Shown here one piece after another: positions 46,658 to 56,131 of a DNA stretch of 64,000 bases. Source of the stretch: Streptacidiphilus sp. ASG 303 (GTDB lineage Bacteria > Actinomycetota > Actinomycetes > Streptomycetales > Streptomycetaceae); assembly GCF_020991365.1 (NCBI RefSeq), contig NZ_JAJLRA010000004.1, positions 310,001 through 374,000 on the forward strand. Reading direction: 5' to 3'. The notes beneath the pieces were generated by a model. It was not told where the DNA came from. It worked only from the letters and a program-made list of their open reading frames with translations, and did not search any database. Both the position numbers and the translations under genes were made by a program. The number at the start of each line of letters is the position of its first letter. The stretch's first letter is position 1.

Positions 46658-48265
46658 GTGACGACCAGCGACGCCCCCGCCGACCCCCGCCTCCCCGCCC
46701 CCGACCCGGCCCGCGCCGCCCGGCTCCGGGAGGCGTTCACGGCCGCCGACTTCACCGCCGACGGCTGCCTGGAGCTCCTCGGCGCCACCGCGTACGCCGC
46801 CCTCGCCCGCAGCGAGACCGCGCCCGCCCTGCGCGCCACCCGGGGCGGAAGCCCCCTGGAGACCCTCGTCCGGCTCTTCCTGCTGCAGCAGTCCGTGCCC
46901 TGGGCGCAGGCCGCGGCGGCCCTGCCGGCCGACGACTGCCTGGCCGGCGGCTGGCTGCTGCGGGACGGCGACGCGGTGCGGGCCGCCGTGGACGTGCGCC
47001 CGTACGCCAACGAGGTCGCCGGGGCCGACAGCGCCGACGCCTGGGTGGTCTCCGACCTCGGCTGCGCCGTCGGCGGCGCCGGCGGCATCGGCGCCGCCGG
47101 CGCCGCGACGGGCGTGGACCGCCGCGACCTCGTCCTGGGGGTCGGCGGCGCCTCCACCACGCTCGCCGGCATCACGGTGCGCCGGCCCGCGCGCGAGACG
47201 CTCGACCTGGGCACCGGCTCCGGCGTCCAGGCCCTGCACGCGGCCCGCCACTCCGGCCGGGTCACCGCCACGGACGTCAACCCGCGCGCCCTGCACTTCA
47301 CCCGGCTGACGGCTGCGCTCTCCGGGTTCGGCAACGTGGAGACCGCCGGGGGCAGCCTCTTCGAGCCGGTCGCGGACCGCCGGTTCGACCTGGTGGTCTC
47401 CAACCCGCCGTTCGTGATCTCGCCCGGCGGCCGGTTCACCTACCGCGACGGCGGCCTGCCCGGCGACGAGCTGTGCCGGCGCCTGGTGCGCGGCGCCGCG
47501 GACCACCTGGCGCCCGGCGGCTACTGCCAGCTCCTCGCCAACTGGCAGCACGTACGGGGCGAGGACTGGCACGAGCGGCTCGCCGGCTGGGTCGCCGGCA
47601 CCGGCCTGGACGCCTGGGTGGTGCAGCGCGAGGTGCAGGACACCGCCCAGTACGCGGAGCTGTGGCTGCGCGATGCGGGCGACCACCGGGTCGGCGCGGA
47701 GCCCGGCGAGACGGCGGAGGAGGCCCGCGTCCGCTACAACGCCCGCTACGACGCGTGGCTGGACGCCTTCGAGGCGTCCAGGGTCGAGGGGGTCGGCTTC
47801 GGCTGGATCACGCTGCGGGCCTCCGGCTCCGACCGGCCCGCCGTCCACGTCGAGGAGTGGCCGCACCCGGTGGAGCAGCCGCTGGGGCCGCACGTCGAGC
47901 GGTGGTTCGACCGCCAGGACTTCCTGCGGACACGGGACGACGCGGCGCTGCTGGCCGCCCGCTACCGGCTCGCCCCCGAGGTGGTGCAGGAGCAGGTCGG
48001 CGCCCCGGGCGCGGAGGACCCCGAGCACGTGATCCTGCGCCAGAACCGCGGCATGCGGCGCGCCACCAAGGTCGACACGGTCGGAGCGGGCTTCGCGGGC
48101 GTCTGCGACGGCACCCTCGCCGCGGGCGACATCGTGGACGCCATCGCCCGTCTGCTCGGCGAGGACCGGGTGGTGCTCCGCGACCGGGTGCCGCAGTCGC
48201 TGCGGCTGCTGGTCGAGCAGGGCTTCGTCGAGCCGGTCGGGTCCGGGGAGGCCGCCGGCGCCTGA
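46658..48265 (+). CDS. SAM-dependent methyltransferase with NPPF motif
   Basis: 535 aa from the GTG at 46658. An N-terminal winged-helix-like part (residues about 1-125) precedes the Rossmann methyltransferase core with LDLGTGSGVQALHAA (SAM site), VTATDVNPRAL and the catalytic S-N-P-P-F-V-I-S motif used by N-methyltransferases of the HemK/N6-adenine group. A C-terminal helical domain follows. The NPPF motif implies an amide or exocyclic amine target such as glutamine or adenine; the actual substrate is unknown. It lies two genes upstream of topA, as in S. coelicolor. Confidence 0.88.
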   Translation: MTTSDAPADPRLPAPDPARAARLREAFTAADFTADGCLELLGATAYAALARSETAPALRATRGGSPLETLVRLFLLQQSVPWAQAAAALPADDCLAGGWLLRDGDAVRAAVDVRPYANEVAGADSADAWVVSDLGCAVGGAGGIGAAGAATGVDRRDLVLGVGGASTTLAGITVRRPARETLDLGTGSGVQALHAARHSGRVTATDVNPRALHFTRLTAALSGFGNVETAGGSLFEPVADRRFDLVVSNPPFVISPGGRFTYRDGGLPGDELCRRLVRGAADHLAPGGYCQLLANWQHVRGEDWHERLAGWVAGTGLDAWVVQREVQDTAQYAELWLRDAGDHRVGAEPGETAEEARVRYNARYDAWLDAFEASRVEGVGFGWITLRASGSDRPAVHVEEWPHPVEQPLGPHVERWFDRQDFLRTRDDAALLAARYRLAPEVVQEQVGAPGAEDPEHVILRQNRGMRRATKVDTVGAGFAGVCDGTLAAGDIVDAIARLLGEDRVVLRDRVPQSLRLLVEQGFVEPVGSGEAAGA

Positions 48266-48657
48266 TCCGGCGGTACGGGCGCGGGCGCGGGCACGCCGCC
48301 CCGGGCCGGTGCCGACTCCCGTGGCCCCGGCGGTCCTCGGCCTCCGACGGCCCCCCGCAGCCGCCCCCGCCCGCGCGGCGGAGGCCGCCCGTCCCGCTCC
48401 GGGGGACCTGCGGTACGGAGGGCCGGGCGTGGCCCCGGCGGGGGCAGCGGGCCGGTTCATCCGTGCGTCGCCCGGGATTCGCCCGCGGGACGCCCCGGAT
48501 CGGTGCGGCGTTGGCCCGGCCGCCGGATGCTGGACCCCGCACCCGCGCCGGCGGAGAACGGCCGCCACGGGCCGCGGAGGCCGCCGGCCCCGGCCGGGGC
48601 GCTTCGGCGGATCCGGCGGCTCCCGGGTGCGGCGGACCGCGGACGGGGAGGCGACGG
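48266..48657. other. Gene-free spacer before the DUF3592-like gene
   Basis: About 390 bp of very GC-rich sequence. Several open frames cross it, but none has a ribosome site plus family resemblance. Only the GGGGAGG at 48645 belonging to the next gene was recognised. Confidence 0.5.
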
Positions 48658-49086
48658 GTGGAGACGCCGACGGCGGTGGCGGCGGGGACGGTCTTCGTGC
48701 TCTTCGGCGGCGCGCTGCTGTGGTGGTGCGCCGCCGAGGCACTCCTGCGCCGCCGTCTGCGCCGCCACGGGGTGCCCGCCGTCGCCCGCGTCCTGGCCGA
48801 CCGCGGCCCGGCGGAGGCCGACGACCCGGCGCCCGCCCTGGCGTACGCGACCGCCGACCGCGACGCCCCCGTGGTCTCCCGCCCCCGCGGACGCACCCCG
48901 CTGCGGCGTCCCGCCCGGCTCTCCCCGGGCACGCTGGTCCCGGTCGTCCACGATCCGCTGCACCCCGGCCGGACGGCGGTGGCGGACGGGCTGCGCACCG
49001 CGCCGACGGACGTCTTCTGGACGATCCTCGGCGCGGCCTCCCTCGCGGCCGGCCTCGCCCTCGTCCTCTCCGCCGCCGGCCGCTGA
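48658..49086 (+). CDS. DUF3592-like membrane protein
   Basis: 142 aa from the GTG at 48658, with GGGGAGG 7 nt upstream. Two membrane helices (about 8-25 and 118-138) flank a small beta-rich extracytoplasmic domain (PAVARVLADRGP, LSPGTLVPVVHDPLHPGRTAV), the layout of the DUF3592 family, where V-x-V-x-Y/HDPxxP is common. No catalytic residues are known. It may be co-transcribed with the methyltransferase gene or stand alone; a 370-bp regulatory gap separates it from topA. Confidence 0.8.
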   Translation: METPTAVAAGTVFVLFGGALLWWCAAEALLRRRLRRHGVPAVARVLADRGPAEADDPAPALAYATADRDAPVVSRPRGRTPLRRPARLSPGTLVPVVHDPLHPGRTAVADGLRTAPTDVFWTILGAASLAAGLALVLSAAGR

Positions 49087-49300
49087 CCGGTCCCGGACCG
49101 CCTGCCCGCACCCGGTCCGCGCCCGCTCCGCGCCCGCTTCCCGCCCGCTCCGGCGGGCCGTTCCCCGGGCAAAGACCGTGCCAAGACGGCCCCTTCCCCT
49201 CCGCCGTGAGGGCGGTCCGCGCGGCACGAACCCCCGCCATCGGGTTACCGTTCGAGTGGCGTCGGTGGACCCCGCCGGTGAAAAAGCGGGATCCGTCCGT

Positions 49301-49325
49301 TTGACAAGGGTGGCCGGGGTACGGT
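49301..49325 (+). promoter_or_regulatory. Candidate topA promoter with unusual spacing
   Basis: A consensus -35 TTGACA (49301-49306) is followed after only 13 bp by TACGGT (49320-49325), 135 bp before topA. Spacing is far from 17 bp; topA promoters are supercoiling-sensitive and odd spacing can contribute. Upstream (49087-49300) no gene was seen. Confidence 0.4.
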
Positions 49326-49459
49326 CACACTCCGCAGTTGGGGGCGCGTCGTGCAGCGCGGCGGGCCCCGGCGGAGGCCGGGTCGAACGGCGCGGCCGAC
49401 ACAGGAGCCGCGCACCACCGGCCGGCCCACCACCCACGACCGGGAGAGAAGAGCAGAAG

Positions 49460-52312
49460 GTGTCCCCGACCAGCGAGACCGCCCGCGACGGACGTCGACT
49501 CGTCATCGTCGAGTCGCCGGCCAAGGCGAAGACGATCAAGGGCTACCTCGGCCCCGGATATGTCGTCGAGGCGAGTGTCGGGCACATCCGGGACCTCCCC
49601 AGCGGCGCGGCCGAGGTGCCCGCCAAGTACACGGGCGAGGTGCGCCGCCTCGGCGTCGACGTGGAGCACGACTTCGAGCCGATCTACGTCGTCAACTCCG
49701 ACAAGAAGAGCCAGGTCGCCAAGCTCAAGTCGCTGCTCGCCGAGGCCGACGAGCTCCTGCTCGCCACCGATGAGGACCGCGAGGGCGAGGCCATCGCCTG
49801 GCACCTGCAGGAGGTCCTCAAGCCCAAGGTGCCCGTCCGCCGGATGGTCTTCCACGAGATCACCAAGGACGCCATCCAGGAGGCCGTCCGCAACCCGCGC
49901 GACCTCAACCAGCGCCTGGTGGACGCCCAGGAGACCCGCCGCATCCTCGACCGCCTCTACGGCTACGAGGTCTCCCCGGTGCTGTGGAAGAAGGTCGCCC
50001 GCGGCCTCTCCGCCGGCCGGGTGCAGTCCGTGGCGACCCGCCTGGTGGTCGAGCGCGAGCGCGAGCGCATGGCCTTCCGCTCCGCCTCCTACTGGGACCT
50101 CACCGGCACCTTCGCGACCGGCCGCGCCGGCGACGCCTCCGACCCGGAGTCCTTCGCCGCCCGCCTCACCGCCGTCGACGGCCGCCGCGTCGCCACCGGC
50201 CGCGACTTCGGTGCCGACGGCCGGTTGAGGGCCGCCTCCGCGCAGGTGCTGCACCTGGACGAGCAGGCCGCCCGCGCCCTGGCCGCCGGCCTCGCCGACG
50301 CCGCCTTCGCGGTGCGCAGCGTGGAGTCCAAGCCCTACCGGCGCTCCCCCTACGCGCCCTTCCGCACCACCACGCTCCAGCAGGAGGCCAGCCGCAAGCT
50401 GGGCTTCGGCGCCAAGCGCACCATGCAGGTCGCCCAGAAGCTGTACGAGAACGGCTTCATCACCTACATGCGCACCGACTCCACCACGCTCTCCGAGACG
50501 GCGGTGACGGCGGCCCGCGCCCAGGTGACGCAGCTGTACGGGCAGGCGTACCTGCCCGACGCCCCCCGCACGTACGCCAGCAAGGTGAAGAACGCCCAGG
50601 AGGCGCACGAGGCGATCCGCCCCTCCGGCGACCGCTTCCGCACCCCGGCGGAGACCCGGCTCTCCGGCGACGAGTTCCGCCTCTACGAGCTGATCTGGAT
50701 GCGCACCGTCGCCTCCCAGATGAAGGACGCGGTCGGCCAGTCCGTCACCGTCCGGGTCGGCGGGCGCAGCGCGGACGGGCGGGACGCCGAGTTCGCCGCC
50801 TCCGGCAAGATCATCACCTTCCACGGCTTCCTCAAGGCCTACGTCGAGGGCGCCGACGACCCCAACGCCGAGCTCGACGACCGCGAGCGCCGGCTGCCCC
50901 AGGTCGCCGAGGGCGACCCGCTCGCCGCCGAGCGGATCACCCCCGAGGGCCACGCCACCAAGCCCCCGGCCCGCTACACCGAGGCGTCGCTGGTCAAGGA
51001 GCTGGAGGAGCGCGAGATCGGCCGCCCCTCCACCTACGCCTCGATCATCGGCACCATCCTCGACCGCGGCTACGTCTTCAAGAAGGGGACGGCCCTCGTC
51101 CCCTCCTTCCTCTCCTTCGCCGTCGTCGGCCTGCTGGAGAAGCACTTCGGCCGCCTGGTCGACTACGACTTCACCGCCCGCATGGAGGACGACCTCGACC
51201 GCATCGCCCGCGGCGAGGCCAAGTCCGTGCCGTGGCTGCGGCGGTTCTACTTCGGCGACGGCGACGTGGACGCCTCCTCGGCCGCCCACGCGGGCAACGG
51301 CGACGGCGACCACCTCGGCGGCCTCAAGGAACTGGTCACCGACCTCGGGGCCATCGACGCCCGCGAGGTCAGCTCCTTCCCGGTCGGCGACGGCATCGTG
51401 CTGCGCGTGGGCCGCTACGGCCCGTACGTGGAGCGCGGCGAGCAGCGCGCCGACGTCCCCGACGACCTGCCGCCGGACGAGCTGACCACGGAGCTCGCCG
51501 AGGAGCTGCTGGCCCGCCCCAGCGGCGACTACGAGCTGGGCACCGACCCCGCCACCGGGCGGCCGATCGTGGCCAAGGACGGCCGCTACGGCCCCTACGT
51601 CACCGAGATCCTCCCCGAGGACACCCCGAAGACCGGCAAGAACGCGGTCAAGCCGCGCACCGCCTCGCTGCTGAAGTCGATGTCGCTGGACACGGTGACG
51701 CTGGAGGACGCGCTGCGGCTGCTCACCCTGCCCCGCACCGTCGGCACCGACCCGGCGGACGGCCAGGAGATCACCGCGCAGAACGGCCGCTTCGGCCCGT
51801 ACCTCAAGAAGGGCACCGACTCCCGGTCGCTGGAGACCGAGGAGCAGATGTTCACCATCACCCTCGACGAGGCGCTCGCGATCTACGCCCAGCCCAAGCA
51901 GCGCGGCCGCCGTGCCGCCGCGCCGCCGCTGAAGGAGCTGGGCGCCGACCCGGTCAGCGGCAAGCCGGTCGTGGTCAAGGACGGCCGCTTCGGCCCGTAC
52001 GTCACCGACGGGGAGACCAACGCCACCCTGCGCAAGGACGACGAGATCGAGACCCTCACGCCCGAGCGGGGCTTCGAGCTGCTCGCCGAGAAGCGCGCCA
52101 AGGGGCCGGTGAAGAAGACCGCGGCGAAGAAGGCCCCGGCGAAGAAGACGGCCGCGAAGAAGACGGCGACGGCGAAGAAGACCGCCGCCAAGAAGACCGC
52201 GACGGCCAAGACGGCGACGGCGAAGACCGCGACGGCGAAGAAGGCCGCCGGGAGGACTGCTGCCCCGGCCGAGCCCGACACCGCCGGCCTTCCGGTCTCC
52301 GGGCAGGTCTGA
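49460..52312 (+). CDS. topA: DNA topoisomerase I
   Basis: 950 aa from the GTG at 49460 (AGAAGAGCAGAAGG upstream). The TOPRIM domain opens with VIVESPAKAKTIKGYLG and has D-E-D-R-E-G-E. The catalytic tyrosine is Y336 in GFITYMRTDS. RPSTYASII and three C-terminal Topo_C repeats follow (DPATGRPIVAKDGRYGPYV and relatives). The last 90 residues are Lys/Ala-rich (KKTAAKK units), the processivity tail of Streptomyces TopA. The enzyme relaxes negative supercoils and is essential. The tail repeats in DNA are recombination-prone. A strong terminator follows. Confidence 0.97.
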   Translation: MSPTSETARDGRRLVIVESPAKAKTIKGYLGPGYVVEASVGHIRDLPSGAAEVPAKYTGEVRRLGVDVEHDFEPIYVVNSDKKSQVAKLKSLLAEADELLLATDEDREGEAIAWHLQEVLKPKVPVRRMVFHEITKDAIQEAVRNPRDLNQRLVDAQETRRILDRLYGYEVSPVLWKKVARGLSAGRVQSVATRLVVERERERMAFRSASYWDLTGTFATGRAGDASDPESFAARLTAVDGRRVATGRDFGADGRLRAASAQVLHLDEQAARALAAGLADAAFAVRSVESKPYRRSPYAPFRTTTLQQEASRKLGFGAKRTMQVAQKLYENGFITYMRTDSTTLSETAVTAARAQVTQLYGQAYLPDAPRTYASKVKNAQEAHEAIRPSGDRFRTPAETRLSGDEFRLYELIWMRTVASQMKDAVGQSVTVRVGGRSADGRDAEFAASGKIITFHGFLKAYVEGADDPNAELDDRERRLPQVAEGDPLAAERITPEGHATKPPARYTEASLVKELEEREIGRPSTYASIIGTILDRGYVFKKGTALVPSFLSFAVVGLLEKHFGRLVDYDFTARMEDDLDRIARGEAKSVPWLRRFYFGDGDVDASSAAHAGNGDGDHLGGLKELVTDLGAIDAREVSSFPVGDGIVLRVGRYGPYVERGEQRADVPDDLPPDELTTELAEELLARPSGDYELGTDPATGRPIVAKDGRYGPYVTEILPEDTPKTGKNAVKPRTASLLKSMSLDTVTLEDALRLLTLPRTVGTDPADGQEITAQNGRFGPYLKKGTDSRSLETEEQMFTITLDEALAIYAQPKQRGRRAAAPPLKELGADPVSGKPVVVKDGRFGPYVTDGETNATLRKDDEIETLTPERGFELLAEKRAKGPVKKTAAKKAPAKKTAAKKTATAKKTAAKKTATAKTATAKTATAKKAAGRTAAPAEPDTAGLPVSGQV

Positions 52313-52318
52313 CGCCCC

Positions 52319-52352
52319 GGTGGGCGGACCGGCACCGGCCGGTCCGCCCACC
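52319..52352 (+). terminator. Terminator of topA
   Basis: GGTGGGCGGACCGGC (52319-52333) pairs perfectly with 52338-52352 around a 4-nt loop, 6 nt after the stop codon. Confidence 0.9.
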
Positions 52353-52414
52353 CGCCGGGGTCCTGCCGGTCACAGCGGTGTCATGAACGCGCGTACGGAT
52401 GGTCACCCCCCGGT

Positions 52415-52440
52415 TTGAACCGGAGCCGGACGGTTAGGCT
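52415..52440 (+). promoter_or_regulatory. Candidate leaderless promoter of the thymidylate kinase gene
   Basis: TAGGCT (52435-52440) ends 6 nt before the ATG at 52447 and no Shine-Dalgarno is present; TTGAAC lies at 52415 with a short 14-bp spacer. Confidence 0.4.
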
Positions 52441-52446
52441 GGCCGC

Positions 52447-55400
52447 ATGACGCGTGACGAGCAGCCACAGCCCAGTGCCGAGGCCGCGGCGGCGAAGCAG
52501 CCGCCCACGTCATCGCAGGTACCGCCCGGAACAGCCGGGCCGGGGGAGCCGGCGTCCGGCACCCCGCAGCCGCAGCCGCAGCCGGAGGGCCGGAAGCCGC
52601 AGGCCGCCGGGCCGCGGCCGGCGAAGCCGGAGCTCCGCAAGCCCGCGGCCCCGGAGCCGCAGGCCGCGAAGCCCCGGACCCCGGGACCGCAGAACCCGGA
52701 GCCGCAGACCCCTGAGCCGCAGGCCACGGGGCCGAAGTCCCCGGAGCGGGGAGCGCCGGAGGGCGCTTCCGCGCCCGGGGCCGGAGCGCCGTCCGCGTCC
52801 GCACCCGAGGCCGCCCCCGCCGGCACCCCCGGCGAGCGGGTCCGGGCCCTGCTGCGCCTGCGCCCCTACCGCCGCCTGTGGACCGCCCAGCTCGTCGGCG
52901 GCACCGCCGACCGGCTCTCCCTGCTCGTCCTGCTCGCGCTCACCGTGCAGGCGTCCGCCGCCGCGGGGCTCCTCGGCGGCGGCTACCGGGGCCTCGCCCT
53001 GACGGTCGCCCTCGTGTTCGCCGTCCGCCTGGCCGCGACCCTGCTCGTGGGGGCGGCGCTCCTGCGCCCGCTGCACGGCCTGCTCGCCGGCCGCCCCGAC
53101 CGCCGGTGGACCCTTCTGGGCTGCGACCTGCTGCGCGCCGTCCTGGTCGGCACCGCCCCCTGGTGGATCGTCTGGACCGGGGACCGCGCCGCCGTCTGGC
53201 TCCTCGCCGCGGTCCTCCTCTCCGGCGCCGCCGAGCGGGTGTGGGCCGTCGCCAAGGACGCGACCGCCCCCGGCCTGCTCCCCGCGGCCGACCCGTGGGC
53301 CCCGGCCGCCCAGGCCCGCCCCTCCGGTGCCCAGCTCGACACCCTGCGCACCCTCGACCGGACCACCGGCTGGGCCACCGTTCCGCTGGGCGCCGCCGCC
53401 CTCGTCGTGCTCACCCTCGCCGCGAACCTGGCCGCCACCGGCTCCGACTGGCTGCGCGCCCACCAGTACACCGTCGCCGCGCTCGGCGCCGCCCTGCTCT
53501 TCGCCGCCTCCGCGGTGCTGCTGTACCTGCAGACCCTGCCCTCCGGCCGCACCGCGGCCGCCCCCCGCTCGCCCCTGCAGGGCCTGCGGGCCCCCGCGGA
53601 CGCCGCCGGGCCCGTGCTCTCCCGCGGCCGCACCGGCTCCGCGCCGTTCTTCACCCTCGCGACCGCCGCCGCCTGCGCCGCCACGGCCGGCGCCGCCTCG
53701 GTGGCGCTGCTGCACGCCGGGGACCGCGGTGCGGGCCCGGTCGGCTACGGCCTGCTCGTGCTGGCGGCCGCGGGGGCCCCGGCCCTCGGCGTCCGCACCG
53801 CCCGGGCGGTGCTGCCCGCCCTGTCCCGGCGCCGGCTGCTGGTCCTCGCCCTCGGCGTCCTCGGGGCCTCGCTGGTCCTCGCCGGGCTCGTCCCCGACTT
53901 CGTCCTCGTCCTCCTCCTGACCGCGCTCGCGGGCACCGCCGCCGGCACGGCGGTCGCCACCGGCCGCACCCTGCTCGCCCAGGAGACCGAGGAGGCCCGG
54001 CAGCCCAAGGTCACCGAGCACCTGCACGCCGTCCTGCGCGCCGCCGTCGGCGCGGCCCTCGTCGGGGTGCCGCTCCTGGCCGCCGCCATCGACGCCCGCC
54101 GCCACGGCGACGGCACCCCCGGCACCTTCACGTTCAGCCAGGGCGGCGCCGGGCTCGCGCTGGCCGCCGTCGGCCTGCTCGTCCTGGCCGTCGCCGCGGC
54201 CGTGCTGCTGCGCACCGACGACCGGCGCTCCACCGCCCCCTTCGGCCGCGACCTGTGGCACGCCCTGCAGGGCGGCCCGACCCGGCCGCCGCACCGGGCC
54301 GGCACCGGCTACTTCATCGCCCTGGAGGGCGGCGACGGCGCGGGCAAGTCCACCCAGGCCCAGGCGCTCGCCGAGTGGATCCGCAGCAAGGGGCACGAGG
54401 TCGTACTGACCCGCGAGCCCGGCGGCAGCCCCGTCGGCCAGCGGCTGCGCTCGATGCTCCTGGACGTCGGCAACACCGGCATCTCCCACCGCGCCGAGGC
54501 CCTGCTCTACGCGGCCGACCGGGCCGAGCACGTGGAGAACGTCATCGTGCCCGCCCTGCGGCGCGGCGCCGTCGTGATCACCGACCGCTACATGGACTCC
54601 TCCATCGCCTACCAGGGCGCCGGACGGGACCTGTCGGCCGACGAGGTCACCCGCATCTCCCGCTGGGCCACCGGCGGCCTGGTCCCCGACCTCACCGTGG
54701 TGCTGGACGTCGACCCCGAGGCCGCCCGGGAGCGCTTCACCGAGGCGCTCGACCGGCTGGAGTCCGAGCCGGACGACTTCCACCGGCGGGTCCGCGCCGG
54801 GTTCCTCGGGCTGGCCGCCGCCGACCCCTCCCGGTACCTGGTCGTCGACGCCGCCCGCCCCGCCGCGGCCGTCACCACCTCCATCCGCCACCGGCTCGAC
54901 CGCGAGCTGCCCCTCTCCGAGCAGGAGAGGGCGCAGCGCGCCGAGCAGGAGCGGCTCGCCCGGGAGGAGGCCGAGCGGCGCGCCGCCGAGGAGGCCCGCC
55001 TGAAGGCGGAGGCCGAGGAGGCCGAGCGCCGGCGCAAGGAGATGCTCGCCCGGCTGCGCGCCGAGGAGGAGGAGCGGGAGCGGCAGCGCAAGGCCGAGGA
55101 GGAGCGCCAGGCCGCCGAGGCCGCCCGCCGTCTCGCCGAGGAGGAGGCCAGGCGCCGCGCCGAGGAGGAGGAGCGCCGCCGCGCCGCCGAGGAGGCCCGC
55201 CGCAGGGCCGAGGAGGAGGAGCGCCGCCGCATCGAGGCGGAGGCCGCCCGGCAGGCCGAGCTCCAGCGGCAGCGCGAGGTCCAGCGGGCCGAGCAGCGCC
55301 GCCGCGCCGAGGAGGCGCTGCAGCGGGCGGAGGAGGCCCGGCTGCGCGCCGAGGCCGCCGCGGCCGCCGCGGGGGCGGGCGCCCTGCCCGGTACCGACGA

Positions 55401-55959
55401 GACCACCGCGGAGCTGCCGCAGGTCGGCCCCCGGCAGGAGGCCGCACCGGCCGGGTCCGCCCCGGAGCGGGACGCGGCCCCGGGCGACGTGACCGCCCGG
55501 CTGCCCCGCGTCCCGGACGCCGAGCGGACCGCCCCCCTGCCGCGGGTCCGGCCCGGTGGCGCCGCCGACGAGACGGCCGTGCTGCCCCGGATCTCCGGCG
55601 CCCCGGACGAGACGGCGGTGCTGCCCCGGATCTCCGACGGCCCCGCGGACCGTTCGCCCCGCCCGGTGCGGCGCCCCGGCGGGCCCTCCGCCGCCGCACA
55701 GGAGCCGGTGGAGCCGGTCGGGTCGGTGGAGCCGGTGGAGCGCACCCGGGAGATGCCCGCCCTCGACCTCGGGGAGCCCGGCGGCGGGACCGCCGGGGCG
55801 GCGGAGCGCCCGCGCCCGGACTGGGCCGAGGAGACCCCGATGGACGACCTCCCCAGCCTGACCGACCGCCTGCTGGGCAGCCGCGAGGAGTGGGAGCGGT
55901 GGGAGTCGGCCAGGGACGACGCCGACGGCGCCGACGGCGGCAGGAAGCGCCGCCGCTGA
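52447..55959 (+). CDS. tmk: Thymidylate kinase fused to an MFS-like membrane domain and coiled-coil tail
   Basis: 1170 aa, five times a normal thymidylate kinase. Order: Pro/Glu/Lys-rich cytoplasmic segment (1-130); about ten to twelve membrane helices resembling an MFS transporter (137-610); dTMP kinase domain (619-820) with P-loop GGDGAGKST (Lys634), LTREPGGSP and D713-R-Y; Ala/Arg/Glu-rich coiled coil (about 826-975); then Pro-rich tail with four (T/E)TAxLPR-type repeats and a final DDLPSLTDRLLG. It makes dTDP for DNA synthesis, here tethered to the membrane. Streptomyces Tmk proteins share this fusion. The next gene encodes DNA polymerase III delta'. Confidence 0.93.
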   Translation: MTRDEQPQPSAEAAAAKQPPTSSQVPPGTAGPGEPASGTPQPQPQPEGRKPQAAGPRPAKPELRKPAAPEPQAAKPRTPGPQNPEPQTPEPQATGPKSPERGAPEGASAPGAGAPSASAPEAAPAGTPGERVRALLRLRPYRRLWTAQLVGGTADRLSLLVLLALTVQASAAAGLLGGGYRGLALTVALVFAVRLAATLLVGAALLRPLHGLLAGRPDRRWTLLGCDLLRAVLVGTAPWWIVWTGDRAAVWLLAAVLLSGAAERVWAVAKDATAPGLLPAADPWAPAAQARPSGAQLDTLRTLDRTTGWATVPLGAAALVVLTLAANLAATGSDWLRAHQYTVAALGAALLFAASAVLLYLQTLPSGRTAAAPRSPLQGLRAPADAAGPVLSRGRTGSAPFFTLATAAACAATAGAASVALLHAGDRGAGPVGYGLLVLAAAGAPALGVRTARAVLPALSRRRLLVLALGVLGASLVLAGLVPDFVLVLLLTALAGTAAGTAVATGRTLLAQETEEARQPKVTEHLHAVLRAAVGAALVGVPLLAAAIDARRHGDGTPGTFTFSQGGAGLALAAVGLLVLAVAAAVLLRTDDRRSTAPFGRDLWHALQGGPTRPPHRAGTGYFIALEGGDGAGKSTQAQALAEWIRSKGHEVVLTREPGGSPVGQRLRSMLLDVGNTGISHRAEALLYAADRAEHVENVIVPALRRGAVVITDRYMDSSIAYQGAGRDLSADEVTRISRWATGGLVPDLTVVLDVDPEAARERFTEALDRLESEPDDFHRRVRAGFLGLAAADPSRYLVVDAARPAAAVTTSIRHRLDRELPLSEQERAQRAEQERLAREEAERRAAEEARLKAEAEEAERRRKEMLARLRAEEEERERQRKAEEERQAAEAARRLAEEEARRRAEEEERRRAAEEARRRAEEEERRRIEAEAARQAELQRQREVQRAEQRRRAEEALQRAEEARLRAEAAAAAAGAGALPGTDETTAELPQVGPRQEAAPAGSAPERDAAPGDVTARLPRVPDAERTAPLPRVRPGGAADETAVLPRISGAPDETAVLPRISDGPADRSPRPVRRPGGPSAAAQEPVEPVGSVEPVERTREMPALDLGEPGGGTAGAAERPRPDWAEETPMDDLPSLTDRLLGSREEWERWESARDDADGADGGRKRRR

Positions 55960-56000
55960 CCGCCGAGCCGGTCCGCCGGCCCGTGGACCGGGTCCGCCGG

Positions 56001-56055
56001 CCAGGGAGGGGAGGGGCCCGGAGCCGTGACGGCTCCGGGCCCCTCCCCTCCCTGG
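56001..56055 (+). terminator. Very strong terminator after tmk
   Basis: A perfect 25-bp stem (56001-56025 with 56031-56055) around loop GTGAC, 42 bp past the tmk stop. Confidence 0.92.
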
Positions 56056-56131
56056 TCCGGACGGCCTGTCGCACCCCCGGGCTAAGCTCGGGGCACGGAA
56101 CCGGCAGAGGCGGAAGCGTGGAGATGGCGCC

